Assembly: GCA_903828455.1 (NCBI GenBank)
Contig: CAIKMJ010000040.1
Location: 1-64,000 of the forward strand
DNA: 64,000 nucleotides
Direction: 5' to 3'
From: an uncultured Acidobacteriia bacterium
GTDB lineage: Bacteria; Acidobacteriota; Terriglobia; Bryobacterales; Bryobacteraceae
Numbering within the stretch: the stretch's first letter is position 1; every line of letters begins with the position of its first letter. The position numbers and the translations under genes were made by a program. Positions 1 to 9,855 of this stretch are shown in pieces. The notes below the pieces were generated by a model that was not told where the DNA came from, did not search any database, and saw nothing but the letters and a program-made list of their open reading frames with translations.

Positions 1-125
1 ATAACTTCCAGTGCCTCGCGCCCGTTGCCCGCCTCGCATACTTCATAGCCGAGTTCCCGTAGGATTCGGGCGAGGATCATGCGAACTGCCCGGGAATCAT
101 CCACCACCAGCGCTTTGGCCATCAT
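1..125 (-). CDS. CheY-like response regulator, N-terminal part only (runs off the window)
   Basis: The minus strand from 125 reads MMAKALVVDDSRAVRMILAR and continues off the window edge. The VVDDS stretch is the acidic pocket at the end of strand beta-1 of receiver domains, and the following RAVRMIL is typical of chemotaxis CheY proteins. Two consecutive ATG codons (125 and 122) are possible starts after an AGGTGA Shine-Dalgarno; the second has the better spacing. It is the last visible gene of the chemosensory cluster transcribed leftwards from CheA, so it is the likely phospho-acceptor for that kinase. The phosphorylatable aspartate lies outside the window. Confidence 0.8.
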   Translation of the reverse strand, partial: MMAKALVVDDSRAVRMILARILRELGYEVCEAGNGREALEV

Positions 126-227
126 TCACCTGAGTTTCTTTCTGATTTGCATTTCGATTGTTCAGTCAACATTTGTTCCCTGCGTTTTGCGACGCCGTGA
201 GGACGCGCGATCGTCTGACGCCTGCCT

Positions 228-2237
228 TCAGAAGGAGAACTTCGATATAGCCATCTGCAGCTGCGACGCCATCTGGCTCAGTTCACGCGAGGCCTTCTGG
301 GTGTCGTCGGCGCCTCTGGTTGTGTCTTTGGCCGCCGTGGCAACGCCGCCGATGTTCCGCGCGATGTCGCTGACCCCTTTGGCTGCTTCCGACACACTGC
401 GTCCGATTTCGTTGGTCGTGACCGTCTGCTCTTCTACGGCCGAGGCGATGCTGTTTGAGATATCGTTGATCTGATTAATAATTGAGCCGATCTCTTCAAT
501 GGCCTTCACTGCTCCTTTCGTGTCGCCCTGAATAGCTTCGATCTTCTGCCCGATCTCTTCGGTCGCCCGGGCCGTCTGTTTGGCGAGCTCTTTGACCTCA
601 TTGGCCACGACGGCGAAGCCTTTGCCCGCTTCTCCCGCCCGCGCGGCCTCAATCGTCGCGTTGAGTGCCAGCAAATTGGTCTGTTGCGCGATCGACGTAA
701 TGACCTTGATCACGTTGCCGATTTCCTGACTGGATTCGCCCAGCTTTTTCACCGTCTCATTGGTAGTAGAGGCTACGCTGACCGCGTTTTTTGCGACACG
801 AGCGGATTCGTTGGCATTTTTCGAAATCTCACGAATCGAGGCCTGCATTTCCTCGGAGGCCGACGCCACCGATGCAACATTCCTCGATACCTGCTCTGAC
901 GCCGCCGAGACCACATTTGCCTGTGTGGCGGTCTCCTCCGCATTGCCGGCCATTTGCTGGCTGACCGCGGTAAGTTCTTCGGATGACGATGCCAGCGTCG
1001 TCGCGTTCTGCGCGGTAATCTTTAACGGGCCGACGATCGTCTCCAGTGTCTTGTTGATGCCGTCGACTATGCGGCCGAAATCACCTGGATGCCGCGATGC
1101 GTCGGCGCGCGTTGAAAGTCGGCCCTCTTCGGCGGCCCGCACGAGCAGTTCTGTATCGGCCATCAGCGCCTTCAGGTTTGTACGCACCTTCTCGATGGTT
1201 TCGTTGATGAAGGCCTTTTTGCCCGGGAATTTTTCAAGTGAAGCCTCAAAGTTGCCATTGCCGAATTCGGCCACGCAGGACATGGCTTTTTTTGTCACCG
1301 AAATGTGTCCGGCCACCATGTCGTTCACCCCCTGCGCCATCGTGGCAAAAGCGCCCCGGAATTTCTCCGGCAGGATAGTGACGTCAGTCTCACCTTTGTC
1401 ATGTTCGTCGGCCATTTGTTTCATGCCGGCGATAAACGCGTCCAGTTGTCCGTTGATAACCCGTTTGAGCGTTCCGACCTGTTCGGCCCGGTCCCCGGGG
1501 GCGCAGACGTCTTCAAAGCGGATTCCTGCCGCGCCCAGCATCCGCTCGAGAGTATTCAGCATAAATCCGTCTCCGATGGCCTGGAGATCCAGATTGAAGA
1601 CCCGGCTCACTGCGGTTTCGATTCTGCGTATCTTTTCCTCATCACCGACATCCACGCGGAGGCGCTCAGCAATTATGCGCTGGAATTCCGGATACGACCC
1701 CACGTACCACTTAAACGGCAGGTCGATCCGGTCATGGACGGAGCCAACCTGCAGGCGTTTTTCGAAATAACGCAGATCCCAGCCCACTGATGCGCCGGCA
1801 AATACCTCGATGACATAACCGGTCTGGGCCGCTTCAAGATGTTTGCGCAGCGCCGACAGCGGCATTCCGCGTTCAGTGGCAAGCGAGTCGAAAAAGCGGC
1901 GCGTCGGGGGAAATGCAAACTGCCAGTCATAAAACTCGCGGGCTATGTCGGGCGCCGCCTCCTGCGCCCACGCCGCCATTTCTTCCAGAAGTGCCTGGTC
2001 TTCATCGTCCAGCCGCACAAACTGCCGACGCAATTCCAGACTCTGCTCGTCTATGCCATAACGGCGCACCAGCGAATCAGCAGCGCCGGGCTGCGGCCAG
2101 GAGACGTCGACATGGGCTGCGCGCGAACGCGCTGCGGCGGGCCGAACTTCCTGTGCCCCGTCCGCCACCGCCGAGCTGCTGCCGTTGCTCCGTCGGCCCT
2201 TGGTGCCCGCGTCACTGATTTTTTTAGCGTTGGTCAT
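228..2237 (-). CDS. Globin-coupled soluble methyl-accepting chemotaxis protein
   Basis: A 669-residue cytoplasmic receptor with no transmembrane segment. Residues about 55-215 form a protoglobin sensor domain. The segment [14 protein letters not shown], with H168 as the likely proximal heme ligand, matches the F-helix region of HemAT-type globin-coupled sensors. Residues about 300-410 look like two consecutive HAMP-type linkers. The C-terminal 250 residues are the MCP signalling coiled coil with the hairpin tip around [20 protein letters not shown]. The start at 2237 is chosen over an upstream extension because AGAGGAAAG lies 5 bases before this ATG. There is no C-terminal CheR-binding pentapeptide. 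The family senses oxygen or other heme ligands, so an aerotaxis role for the adjacent CheA/CheW is the simplest inference. Confidence 0.92.
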   Translation of the reverse strand: MTNAKKISDAGTKGRRSNGSSSAVADGAQEVRPAAARSRAAHVDVSWPQPGAADSLVRRYGIDEQSLELRRQFVRLDDEDQALLEEMAAWAQEAAPDIAREFYDWQFAFPPTRRFFDSLATERGMPLSALRKHLEAAQTGYVIEVFAGASVGWDLRYFEKRLQVGSVHDRIDLPFKWYVGSYPEFQRIIAERLRVDVGDEEKIRRIETAVSRVFNLDLQAIGDGFMLNTLERMLGAAGIRFEDVCAPGDRAEQVGTLKRVINGQLDAFIAGMKQMADEHDKGETDVTILPEKFRGAFATMAQGVNDMVAGHISVTKKAMSCVAEFGNGNFEASLEKFPGKKAFINETIEKVRTNLKALMADTELLVRAAEEGRLSTRADASRHPGDFGRIVDGINKTLETIVGPLKITAQNATTLASSSEELTAVSQQMAGNAEETATQANVVSAASEQVSRNVASVASASEEMQASIREISKNANESARVAKNAVSVASTTNETVKKLGESSQEIGNVIKVITSIAQQTNLLALNATIEAARAGEAGKGFAVVANEVKELAKQTARATEEIGQKIEAIQGDTKGAVKAIEEIGSIINQINDISNSIASAVEEQTVTTNEIGRSVSEAAKGVSDIARNIGGVATAAKDTTRGADDTQKASRELSQMASQLQMAISKFSF

Positions 2238-2356
2238 CGTTTCTTTCCTCTGTCTGTTTGAATTCCGGGTTATCGATTTCGAGCTCATCCGTCGCCTGCA
2301 GTGCACTCCCGGTCGGGATTGCGGCACAGTAACAGCCGTGCGCCGCCCGCCGCCGT

Positions 2357-2845
2357 TTACGTCGACGCAAAATCGACGGCCCGCTCCGCATCGAGCACGA
2401 GCAGCAGGCGGTCCTTCAGTTTGTAAACGCCACGCACCAGTTCGCGCGCCACCGGGTTCAGATTCCGCGGCGCTCTTTCGAAAGATGAGGCATCCACATC
2501 CAGTACGTCGCCGATTTCATCCACGAGCAGACTCACCGCGCCGCCGTCGCTGCGCAGCACCATATTCATGGGCGTCCTGTCACCGGCACGCCGCGGCAGC
2601 CGCAGGCGGCGCCGCATGTCGATGGCCGCTACGATCTGGCCCCGCAGGTTAATCAGGCCTTCAATGACCTCCGGTGCCTGCGGCACGCGGGTCATTTGCT
2701 GATAGCGCAGGACTTCCTGGACACGGAGTACATCGACGCCAAAAAAGAGATCCGCGACGAAGAACGTGGAAAACTGGCCGCTGTTTTGCGTTTCGTCCGG
2801 AGCCGCTGCCGAAGCATGCATGGCGGATTGATCGGTTGCGTTCAT
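2357..2845 (-). CDS. cheW: Chemotaxis coupling protein CheW
   Basis: 162 residues, the usual CheW size. The family pattern is clear: a first half with [21 protein letters not shown], then the conserved [20 protein letters not shown] and a final LLLVLDAE strand. CheW links receptor tips to CheA in chemosensory arrays. An AAGGAG Shine-Dalgarno lies eight bases before the ATG. The gene begins 29 bases after the CheA stop codon and is followed after 119 bases by the globin-coupled receptor, so CheA, CheW and the receptor probably form one transcript. Confidence 0.95.
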   Translation of the reverse strand: MNATDQSAMHASAAAPDETQNSGQFSTFFVADLFFGVDVLRVQEVLRYQQMTRVPQAPEVIEGLINLRGQIVAAIDMRRRLRLPRRAGDRTPMNMVLRSDGGAVSLLVDEIGDVLDVDASSFERAPRNLNPVARELVRGVYKLKDRLLLVLDAERAVDFAST

Positions 2846-2874
2846 CCTGTCTTACTCCTTTCGCTGATCAGCGC

Positions 2875-5763
2875 TTACGCCCATGACGGTCTGCTCTCTG
2901 TTTCGACAGCAATCCGCGACGGCTGGTCTCCGGAACTGCTTGGCCCGGAATCTTCCTGGCCGGAGCTTTCTCGTCCCGACGCCACCGCGGAAGCAAGTCG
3001 CGCCAGCGATGCCAGCATCGCTTCGCAGTCGAACTTCACCTGGCAGTCTCCGACGCGGCTTCTCTCTTCGCCGCGAAGCCGCAAATGTTCAGCGGAATCG
3101 GCCAGCGCGAGGACCGGGATCGCCTGCCACTCCGGTCGCACGCGCATCGCTGTGATCAGCGCGGCGCTCCCGGATGGCGGTAAATCGAGCGATGCAACGA
3201 CGAGGTCGATCTTCTCCTGTTCGAGGTTGCGCAGCGCGTCATCCAGGCTGGCGGCTTCCAGAACCCGATAGCCAGCCATGTCGAGGCCGCTGCGAATCAG
3301 GCCGCGGGAAAATGCCGAACCCTCGGCAACGAGTACCTTGCGGCCGTGACCCGGTTCCCCCGAACCCTCAAACCAGCCGCGCGAGGCCGCGCGGAGTACA
3401 TGGTTCAGGTCGAGGAAATCCGTGACGCGGTTGCCCACCACGGCCGAGCCAAGCAGGCCCTCACGGACCGATTTCTGACGTACGCTGACGGTCTGCTCGG
3501 CGACATCCAGGATCTGATCTACGACGACCCCTACGCTGCGGCCGCCATCGCTGAACACGACCACCTGAAGGGGATCTGCAATTTCATCCGGGTCCGCCGT
3601 GCCGGGCTCCAGAACGTCGCGCAGCGGCACCAGCGGCAGGATGCGGCTCCGGTATTGAACCACTTTGCATCCGCCCGCCTGTTCGATCAGGCGGCGCGGG
3701 AATTCCTCGAGGCGCGCCACGAGCGAGAGCGGCACGGCAATTCGCTCAAAAGAGCCGGCGCGGAACAGCAACAGCCGCTGCTGCTCCTCTTCCGGGTTTG
3801 TCTTTTCCCCGGCCACTGCCCTCGTTTGCTCTCTCGATTCAACCAGAACGCCCGAACGCTGGCCAATCCCCAGTACATCGAGAATGAGCGCCACCCGGCC
3901 GTCTCCCATGATCGTTGCCCCGGCGTAAACAGACAAGCCCTTCAGTTGCTTGCCCAGCGGTTTGACTACGATTTCCTGCGTGTCGTTGATGCCGTCCACC
4001 ACCAGCCCGAACTGCCGGTCCTCGGCCTGGAGCACCACGATATTTACGGCTTCCTGGAGCACGCCTGAACGATTCCAGCCCGAGGCTCCGAGACCGGCGC
4101 CCTGCCCTTCCGACAATTTCAGTACTTCGTTCAGAGACGCGATGGGCAAGAGGCTGCCTCGCCGCCGCAGAACCGGGGTCCCGTGCACCTGCTCAATATG
4201 CTTATCCGACGAATCGCCTTCCAGCCGGATCAGCTCCAGCAGACTGACCTGCGGGATCACGAAGCGTTCGCCTCCGCTTGTGATTACAAGGCCGGGAATA
4301 ATGGCGAGCGTCAGCGGGATCTTGAGCTTTATCGTGGTGCCCTCGCCCGGTTGCGTGAAGACATCGACCACGCCGCCGATTCTTTCGATGTGTGATTTGA
4401 CCACATCGAGGCCAACGCCTCGGCCTGAAATATTGGTGACGGCCTGCGCCGTTGAGAACCCTGGCTGGAAGATCAGATTCAGTGCTTCGCGATCGCTCAG
4501 CTTTTCCGCCTGCTCCGGGCGCAGAATCCCCTTTTCGATGGCCTTCCTTTTCACCCGGGCCACTTCGATACCGGCCCCGTCGTCGCCGATTTCGATGTTG
4601 ACCTGTCCGCCCTCGTGATAGGCCCGCAGCATCAGCTTGCCCTGCGGTGCCTTGCCGGCGCGGATCCGCGCTTCCGGAGTTTCGATCCCGTGATCGCAGC
4701 TGTTCCGCACCAGGTGCACCAAAGGATCCTTGATCGCCTCGATGATGGTCCGGTCCAGTTCGGTCGCGGTGCCGTCCATCTCCAGCCGGATCTGCTTGCC
4801 GAGCGCCACCGCGATGTCGCGAACCACGCGCGGCAGCTTGTTCCAGACCATCCCGATCGGCTGCATCCGCGTCTTCATCACGCCTTCCTGCAGTTCGCTC
4901 GTGATCAGATTCAGCCGCTGCGCCGTTGCGTTGAGGGCTGCGTCCTCCCGTTCCGAGTTGAACTGGAGGATCTGATTTCTGGTCAGTACCAGCTCGCCAA
5001 CCAGATCCATCAGCTTGTCGAGCAACCCGACCGCAACCCGGATATTGGCATCGGCGGCAGCCGAAGATTTCGCGACCTCGTCCTCCGGCTTCCGGGCGTC
5101 CGGGTGCGCGGGCTCGTCGGTTTTTGGTTCGGCTGGTCTGCTTTCCGGCAATGCGGCGCAATTCGGTGGCACCGCAGCCTCGGAGGCGGCTTCCTCCAGG
5201 GCCTTCGCTGTCGTCACGTTTTTTCCGGACGATTCGGTCCCGGCACTTTCGTTTGTGGCTCGGTCGGTGGCTGTGGCTCGGTCGGTCGTGCCCCGTTCCG
5301 CCCCGTGCCTCGCGGCTCCGGATTCGGCAGTGATAGTCGGCGGGGCCTCCAGCCCGGTCTCCGCCGCTTCCGGTGTCATCTGGGAAGCGGCGCCGAGCCG
5401 GGCGGCGAGTTCCTCGAACTGCTCCGTCCCTTCTTCTCCGCTCCGTTCAATTGACGCCAGAACCTTTCGGGTTGCGTCCACTGTTTCCAGAATCAGCGAC
5501 ACCAGCGCGGGCGTCAGTTCGCGCCGGCCGTCGCGCAACTGGCTGAGCAGGCTCTCGGCGCGATGCGTAATCCTTTCGAGCGTCGTAAACGCGAGGAAGC
5601 CGCACGTTCCTTTAATCGTGTGAATCGTCCGGAAGATGCTCGCCAGCAGCGCTTCGTCCTTCGGATGCTTTTCCAGCTCGACAATCTCCTCGTCGAGCCG
5701 CGACAGGTTTTCGTGACTCTCGACGAGAAATTCGCGAATGACTTCCTGATCCTGATCTTGCAA
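2875..5763 (-). CDS. cheA: Hybrid histidine kinase CheA with two CheW-like domains and a degenerate C-terminal receiver
   Basis: About 962 residues, longer than classical CheA (about 650). In order: an HPt (P1) domain with phospho-acceptor H48 in TIHTIKGTCGF; a poorly conserved linker; the P3 dimerisation helix (LLDKLMDLVGELVLTRNQI); a HATPase domain with N-box LVHLVRNSCDHG, G1 box GDDGAGI and G2 box SGRGVGLDVV; a CheW-like P5 domain; a second CheW-like domain; then a receiver-like domain over about the last 150 residues. That receiver lacks the usual acidic residues (see findings). The start is uncertain: TTG at 5763 has GGAG nine bases upstream and gives a family-like N-terminus, while another TTG at 5823 would add 20 residues. 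It heads the cluster. Confidence 0.93.
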   Translation of the reverse strand: MQDQDQEVIREFLVESHENLSRLDEEIVELEKHPKDEALLASIFRTIHTIKGTCGFLAFTTLERITHRAESLLSQLRDGRRELTPALVSLILETVDATRKVLASIERSGEEGTEQFEELAARLGAASQMTPEAAETGLEAPPTITAESGAARHGAERGTTDRATATDRATNESAGTESSGKNVTTAKALEEAASEAAVPPNCAALPESRPAEPKTDEPAHPDARKPEDEVAKSSAAADANIRVAVGLLDKLMDLVGELVLTRNQILQFNSEREDAALNATAQRLNLITSELQEGVMKTRMQPIGMVWNKLPRVVRDIAVALGKQIRLEMDGTATELDRTIIEAIKDPLVHLVRNSCDHGIETPEARIRAGKAPQGKLMLRAYHEGGQVNIEIGDDGAGIEVARVKRKAIEKGILRPEQAEKLSDREALNLIFQPGFSTAQAVTNISGRGVGLDVVKSHIERIGGVVDVFTQPGEGTTIKLKIPLTLAIIPGLVITSGGERFVIPQVSLLELIRLEGDSSDKHIEQVHGTPVLRRRGSLLPIASLNEVLKLSEGQGAGLGASGWNRSGVLQEAVNIVVLQAEDRQFGLVVDGINDTQEIVVKPLGKQLKGLSVYAGATIMGDGRVALILDVLGIGQRSGVLVESREQTRAVAGEKTNPEEEQQRLLLFRAGSFERIAVPLSLVARLEEFPRRLIEQAGGCKVVQYRSRILPLVPLRDVLEPGTADPDEIADPLQVVVFSDGGRSVGVVVDQILDVAEQTVSVRQKSVREGLLGSAVVGNRVTDFLDLNHVLRAASRGWFEGSGEPGHGRKVLVAEGSAFSRGLIRSGLDMAGYRVLEAASLDDALRNLEQEKIDLVVASLDLPPSGSAALITAMRVRPEWQAIPVLALADSAEHLRLRGEERSRVGDCQVKFDCEAMLASLARLASAVASGRESSGQEDSGPSSSGDQPSRIAVETESRPSWA

Positions 5764-6081
5764 GCGTCGGTTCTCCAGGCTCCGGCCTCCCGGATGCGTC
5801 GGGACGAGTCCGGCTATGCGCAACAGCTGCCGGCGGCTTCGCTCCCTGCGTGCAGAGGCTTGTGCGGCCCGTGCGTCTGCACGAACATTTATCGGTCAGG
5901 ATGCGGGAATCCTTTAGCGCTGCCATATTTTTTGCCGTTACATTTTTCGCCGGATTCCGGATTCCCCAATCATGCGGCTAAAGTAACCGCGGCTTCCGTC
6001 GATAAGCCAGACAGCGACAGAGTTCCCCGCCGCTTTCCTGGCGCTGTCGTCAATAATCTTCCGAATTAAGGACGGTCCCTT
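5764..6081. other. Divergent intergenic region between cheA and the large secreted protein
   Basis: About 320 bases without a convincing gene. It must hold the promoters for the leftward chemosensory cluster and the rightward secreted-protein gene. It is locally AT-richer around 5925-5960 (CATATTTTTTGCCG, ACATTTTTCGCC) and contains a short direct repeat CCGGATTC/CGGATTCC near 5952-5967. No clear -35/-10 pair could be fixed by eye. Confidence 0.4.
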
Positions 6082-9000
6082 ATGGACTTTTCACGATTAC
6101 GACGATACGCCGCGAGTCTCTTCCCCGTTTTGATCGCTTTAACGGCAGGCTCCGGCACACTCCATGCCACTAACCTGCTGACGGCCAGTTCCACCTCGGT
6201 TGCTCTGACGTGCAGCACGGTCGCCGGTCCCGGCACCGCCAGCCTCACGATTAAACCCGCGACGGCGCTGACCGGCAGCAATACTCTTGCCGTGTCGGTC
6301 GGTTCTCTTACCGGCGGCGTTGTGGTCACCGCGCCTTCGAGTCAGACGCTGACCGCGTCCAACTCGACCGCGGGCATCGTTTATACAGTTAGTCTTGCGG
6401 CCGGCTGCGTCGGTGTGAGCAACGGCGCCAGCCCCACATTTCACTTCAATACCGGCGGCAGCACCGCGGACGTCACCATTACGGTCAACACGACGCTGGT
6501 CGCCGCGGCCTCGGGACTGACGGTTTCCCCGTCGGCGCTGACCGTCTCGTGCGTAAAGAGCGGCAACACCTATACACCCGGGCCCGCGCAGACGCTTTCG
6601 GTGACATCGGCGGCGACCGGCGGTACTCCCTTTACGGTGGACACGACAACCAATCCGGCAGCGGCCTGGTTGACTGTGACGCCGACCACCGGCGGCACGG
6701 CCACCGCTTCGGCCGTGACGTTCACCGCGGTGGCGGCATCCGGCTGCGGGGGATTTGCCAGCGGCACCACCAACACAACGACGATCCATCTGCTGAATTC
6801 GCCGGCGCCGGATAAACTCATTACGGTATCGCTGCAGGTAGTTCCGCCGTCGGTGCTGGTCGCCACGCCGAGTCCGGCTTCCATCAGCTACGTCAAAGGA
6901 TCGGGCGCCGCCGCTTACGCGCAGGTGAACGTGACCGCGCCAGGCGTGACGCCGGCTCCGTTCTTCTCGGTCGATACGTCCAGCTTGCCCATCTGGCTGA
7001 CCGTCGATGCGGTCACCGGCACTGTGCCGAAGAGCATCCGTTTCAGCAATACGACGGTGGCGGATACTCTTGCTCCCGGCACCTACAGTACGTCCGTGCG
7101 GCTGAATGTTTCCGGCTACGGGGCGCTCGCGGTACCCATCAGCCTCTTCATCACCAACAGCAGTCCGAAGCTCTCGATTGAAGGCGGAAACGTGGTCAGC
7201 ATGAACTGGACCGTTGGCCAGGCATTGCCCACGCCCACGGTAACCGCAATTTCTACCGACACCCCGATCGCGTACACCGCGACCACGGGCGGGACGCTCC
7301 AGCCAACGATTGCCGCCGGCCAGCAGAATGGCCTTGCCTACAGCTTCGGCACTCCGATCAACGTGTCCTTCAATCCTCTGGTCTTCGCCGCCGCGCAGCC
7401 CGGGACCCAGTTGACCGGAACGCTGTCTCTCACCTGGGGAAGTCCGGCGTCCACCATCGTGGTGACGTTCAGCGTCAACGTGCTGTCGCCTGGCTCCACG
7501 GTCACGGGCCTCAGTCCTGCGTCCTTGCCCACGGCATCGTCGGGAACCTTTACCGTCGCGCTGACCGGCACCGGCTTTGTTACCGGAACCGATCCCACGC
7601 AGCGGACGAAGGTCGGCATCGTGAGCAACGGCTCGCTGATTACCGATACGAATATTTCGAGCACCATCGTCAATCCTTCGAACATGATCCTGACCTTCAC
7701 GGTGCCTGCGACGGCCGACGCGAACCTGCCGTTCTCTCCCTCCGGCACGGGCGGCAACGTTATCATCGGCGTCTGCAATCCGGTGAACGGCACCTGCAGC
7801 ATTCCGACCGGACAGGCCACGCTCTCGATCGGCTCCAATCCGATCATTCAGGCGGTAACGAGCGCGTCTTCGCTGATTCAGGTGACGCCGCCCACGGTGC
7901 CGACCATTGCGCCGTACGACATGATCAGCATCTTCGGCGCGAACTTCTGCTCGTCGGGCGGCACCGGATGCTCCAGCAGTCAGGTGCTCACCGGATCGCC
8001 GGACCCGGTGCTGCTGAGCTATCCCACCTCGCTCAGTCCGGACGCCGCTGGCGCGACGCAGCGCGCGGTCAGCGTCACGTTCCAGACCACGGCCAGCACG
8101 CCGGTATCGCTTGGCACCGCGCCGCTTCTGTTTGCCACCAACGGCCAGATCAACCTGCTGGTGCCGAGCGGCGTTGCCGCCCAGATCGGCAATCAGGTCA
8201 ACATCGTGGTGAATTTCGGCTACGGTTCCGGGGCCACGCTTCACAGCAGCGCTCCGTTCACGGTTAACGTTGCGGCTACCGACCCTGGTATCTTTACCAT
8301 CGGCGCGGACGGCCAGGGGAGTGGCGCGGCGCTCGATCTGAGCTACAATCTGATCGGCAACACCAACCCGGGCGGCATGCGCTCCACAGCCGCCGATTCC
8401 GACACGATCCAGATCTACATGACCGGTCTCGGCGTGCCGGACAGCACGGCGAGCAACGGCAGCACCGGCGGCGGCGTATGGCCCACCGACTGCGTCTCGC
8501 CCGCTTCGTTCCTCTCTTCGTTTAACACCCAGACGGGGAACTCGCTGGCCTCGCTCGATGGGACCCTGCTGCTCTCCTCGGTACTGAACACCGGACGCAT
8601 GGCTCCGTGCATCCTGCAAACCGTCAGCAGCAACCCCGATCCCGATCTGCCGTCCGTGACCATCGGCGGCGTCGCTGGAACCGTGACCTACGCCGGCTGG
8701 GTGCCGAGCGCGGTAGCCGGCCTCTACCAGCTCAACGTCACGCTCCCCGGCAGCGGCGCGGGTCCGTTTACCAATACGGCGGGCGCGGCTGTTTCGACTA
8801 TCACCGCGCCGGTGCAACTTCCGGTCGTCGTCACGTCGAACTCGAAGTCCAGCCAGTCGGGCGTCAGCATCTGGGTCGCTCCGCGGCTCAAAGTGGCGCC
8901 GCCGAGCGGAGCCGGTCTCACCGGGACCGTCGGCGTGACCTGGGGCAGTTCGAACAACTCGGTGGCGGCGACTGAAGGCACCAGCCCCTACCGCTACGCC

Positions 9001-9735
9001 GTGACCAGCGGACTGCTCCCGTCCGGACTGACGCTGAACGCCTCTACCGGCGCCATCAGCGGCGTGCCCGCCGCCAATACCGCCGGTTCCTACACCGTGA
9101 CTGTTACCGCCACCGACTCGGCCAACGTTCCGGTCACCGGTACCACCACGTTCACGCTGACCGTGGCCGGCGGCCTCTATATGACCAGCACCGGCACCGC
9201 GCCTTACCATGCGACGTTCGGCACGGCCAGCGCCTCGCTGACCACCGTCAACGCCACCAGCGGCGTGTATCCCTACAGCTACGCCATCACGGCTCCTGGC
9301 TCCGTGCCCACCGGCATGACGGTCAGCAGTTCTGGTGTTCTCGGCACCACGGCGGCAACTCCGGCCGGTACGTACAACGTCACCGTCCAGGCGACCGATT
9401 CCACCAGCGGTACGCCGCTGACCGGCAGCATCAGCTTCAGCGTTGTGGAGGCTCTGGCGGTCACCCATACGTCGGTGGTCGCCGCCACTCACGGCAGCGC
9501 CAGCAACGTCACCACCGTCTCCGCCACGGGCAATACGGGCACGGTGACCTATTCGCTCGATGCCACAACGCTCGCGCTCGGATGGGTCACCATCAACTCC
9601 GGAACCGTCGCGGTTACCTCCGGCGCGGTCGCCGGCTCGTACCCCGTGACGGTAACGGCGACCGACGGCACGGCTCCGTCCAACGCAGCGGCAGCCGGCA
9701 CCGGTACGACCACCTTTACGCTGGTCGTCAACTAA
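6082..9735 (+). CDS. Very large secreted Ig-like protein with Solibacter C-terminal (TIGR03437-like) segment
   Basis: 1217 residues, rich in Thr, Ser, Ala, Gly and Val and almost free of Lys. It starts with a signal peptide (RLRRYAASLFPVLIALTAGSG, cleavage near LHA). Residues about 30-360 are BACON/Ig-like beta repeats ending in SLFITNSS and SLQVVPPS. Residues about 590-900 resemble the TIGR03437 domain common in Solibacter: YDMISIFGANF, APLLFATNGQINLLVPSG, IQIYMTGLG and VTIGGVAGTVTYAGW. Residues about 950-1130 are two putative-Ig (He_PIG-like) repeats, each with a YSYAI or YRYAV strand followed by LPSGLTLNASTGAISG or a variant. It probably works at or outside the cell surface; ligand unknown. 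AAGGAC precedes the ATG and a strong terminator follows. Confidence 0.85.
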   Translation: MDFSRLRRYAASLFPVLIALTAGSGTLHATNLLTASSTSVALTCSTVAGPGTASLTIKPATALTGSNTLAVSVGSLTGGVVVTAPSSQTLTASNSTAGIVYTVSLAAGCVGVSNGASPTFHFNTGGSTADVTITVNTTLVAAASGLTVSPSALTVSCVKSGNTYTPGPAQTLSVTSAATGGTPFTVDTTTNPAAAWLTVTPTTGGTATASAVTFTAVAASGCGGFASGTTNTTTIHLLNSPAPDKLITVSLQVVPPSVLVATPSPASISYVKGSGAAAYAQVNVTAPGVTPAPFFSVDTSSLPIWLTVDAVTGTVPKSIRFSNTTVADTLAPGTYSTSVRLNVSGYGALAVPISLFITNSSPKLSIEGGNVVSMNWTVGQALPTPTVTAISTDTPIAYTATTGGTLQPTIAAGQQNGLAYSFGTPINVSFNPLVFAAAQPGTQLTGTLSLTWGSPASTIVVTFSVNVLSPGSTVTGLSPASLPTASSGTFTVALTGTGFVTGTDPTQRTKVGIVSNGSLITDTNISSTIVNPSNMILTFTVPATADANLPFSPSGTGGNVIIGVCNPVNGTCSIPTGQATLSIGSNPIIQAVTSASSLIQVTPPTVPTIAPYDMISIFGANFCSSGGTGCSSSQVLTGSPDPVLLSYPTSLSPDAAGATQRAVSVTFQTTASTPVSLGTAPLLFATNGQINLLVPSGVAAQIGNQVNIVVNFGYGSGATLHSSAPFTVNVAATDPGIFTIGADGQGSGAALDLSYNLIGNTNPGGMRSTAADSDTIQIYMTGLGVPDSTASNGSTGGGVWPTDCVSPASFLSSFNTQTGNSLASLDGTLLLSSVLNTGRMAPCILQTVSSNPDPDLPSVTIGGVAGTVTYAGWVPSAVAGLYQLNVTLPGSGAGPFTNTAGAAVSTITAPVQLPVVVTSNSKSSQSGVSIWVAPRLKVAPPSGAGLTGTVGVTWGSSNNSVAATEGTSPYRYAVTSGLLPSGLTLNASTGAISGVPAANTAGSYTVTVTATDSANVPVTGTTTFTLTVAGGLYMTSTGTAPYHATFGTASASLTTVNATSGVYPYSYAITAPGSVPTGMTVSSSGVLGTTAATPAGTYNVTVQATDSTSGTPLTGSISFSVVEALAVTHTSVVAATHGSASNVTTVSATGNTGTVTYSLDATTLALGWVTINSGTVAVTSGAVAGSYPVTVTATDGTAPSNAAAAGTGTTTFTLVVN

Positions 9736-9786
9736 CCGGTTCGGGCGTCCGGCGAATCAGACAAGCCGGGCCCGGACTGGTAACTC

Positions 9787-9822
9787 GAGCGGCGGGAGCA
9801 GCACTCCCGCCGCTCTTTTTTT
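9787..9822 (+). terminator. Rho-independent terminator of the large secreted-protein gene
   Basis: A perfect 12-bp stem (GAGCGGCGGGAG at 9787-9798 and CTCCCGCCGCTC at 9804-9815) with a five-base loop is followed by seven T residues. It lies 51 bases after the stop codon at 9735. Confidence 0.95.
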
Positions 9823-9855
9823 GTTCGGCGGCCTTTGTGCCGCTTCCGCGATGCG

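Noticed and set aside
6139-9492. A 1117-residue open frame on the minus strand opposite the large secreted protein
   Set aside because: Its translation is Arg/Gly/His-rich with no domain pattern, and the plus-strand frame has a signal peptide, known domains, a Shine-Dalgarno and a terminator. It is a GC-rich shadow.
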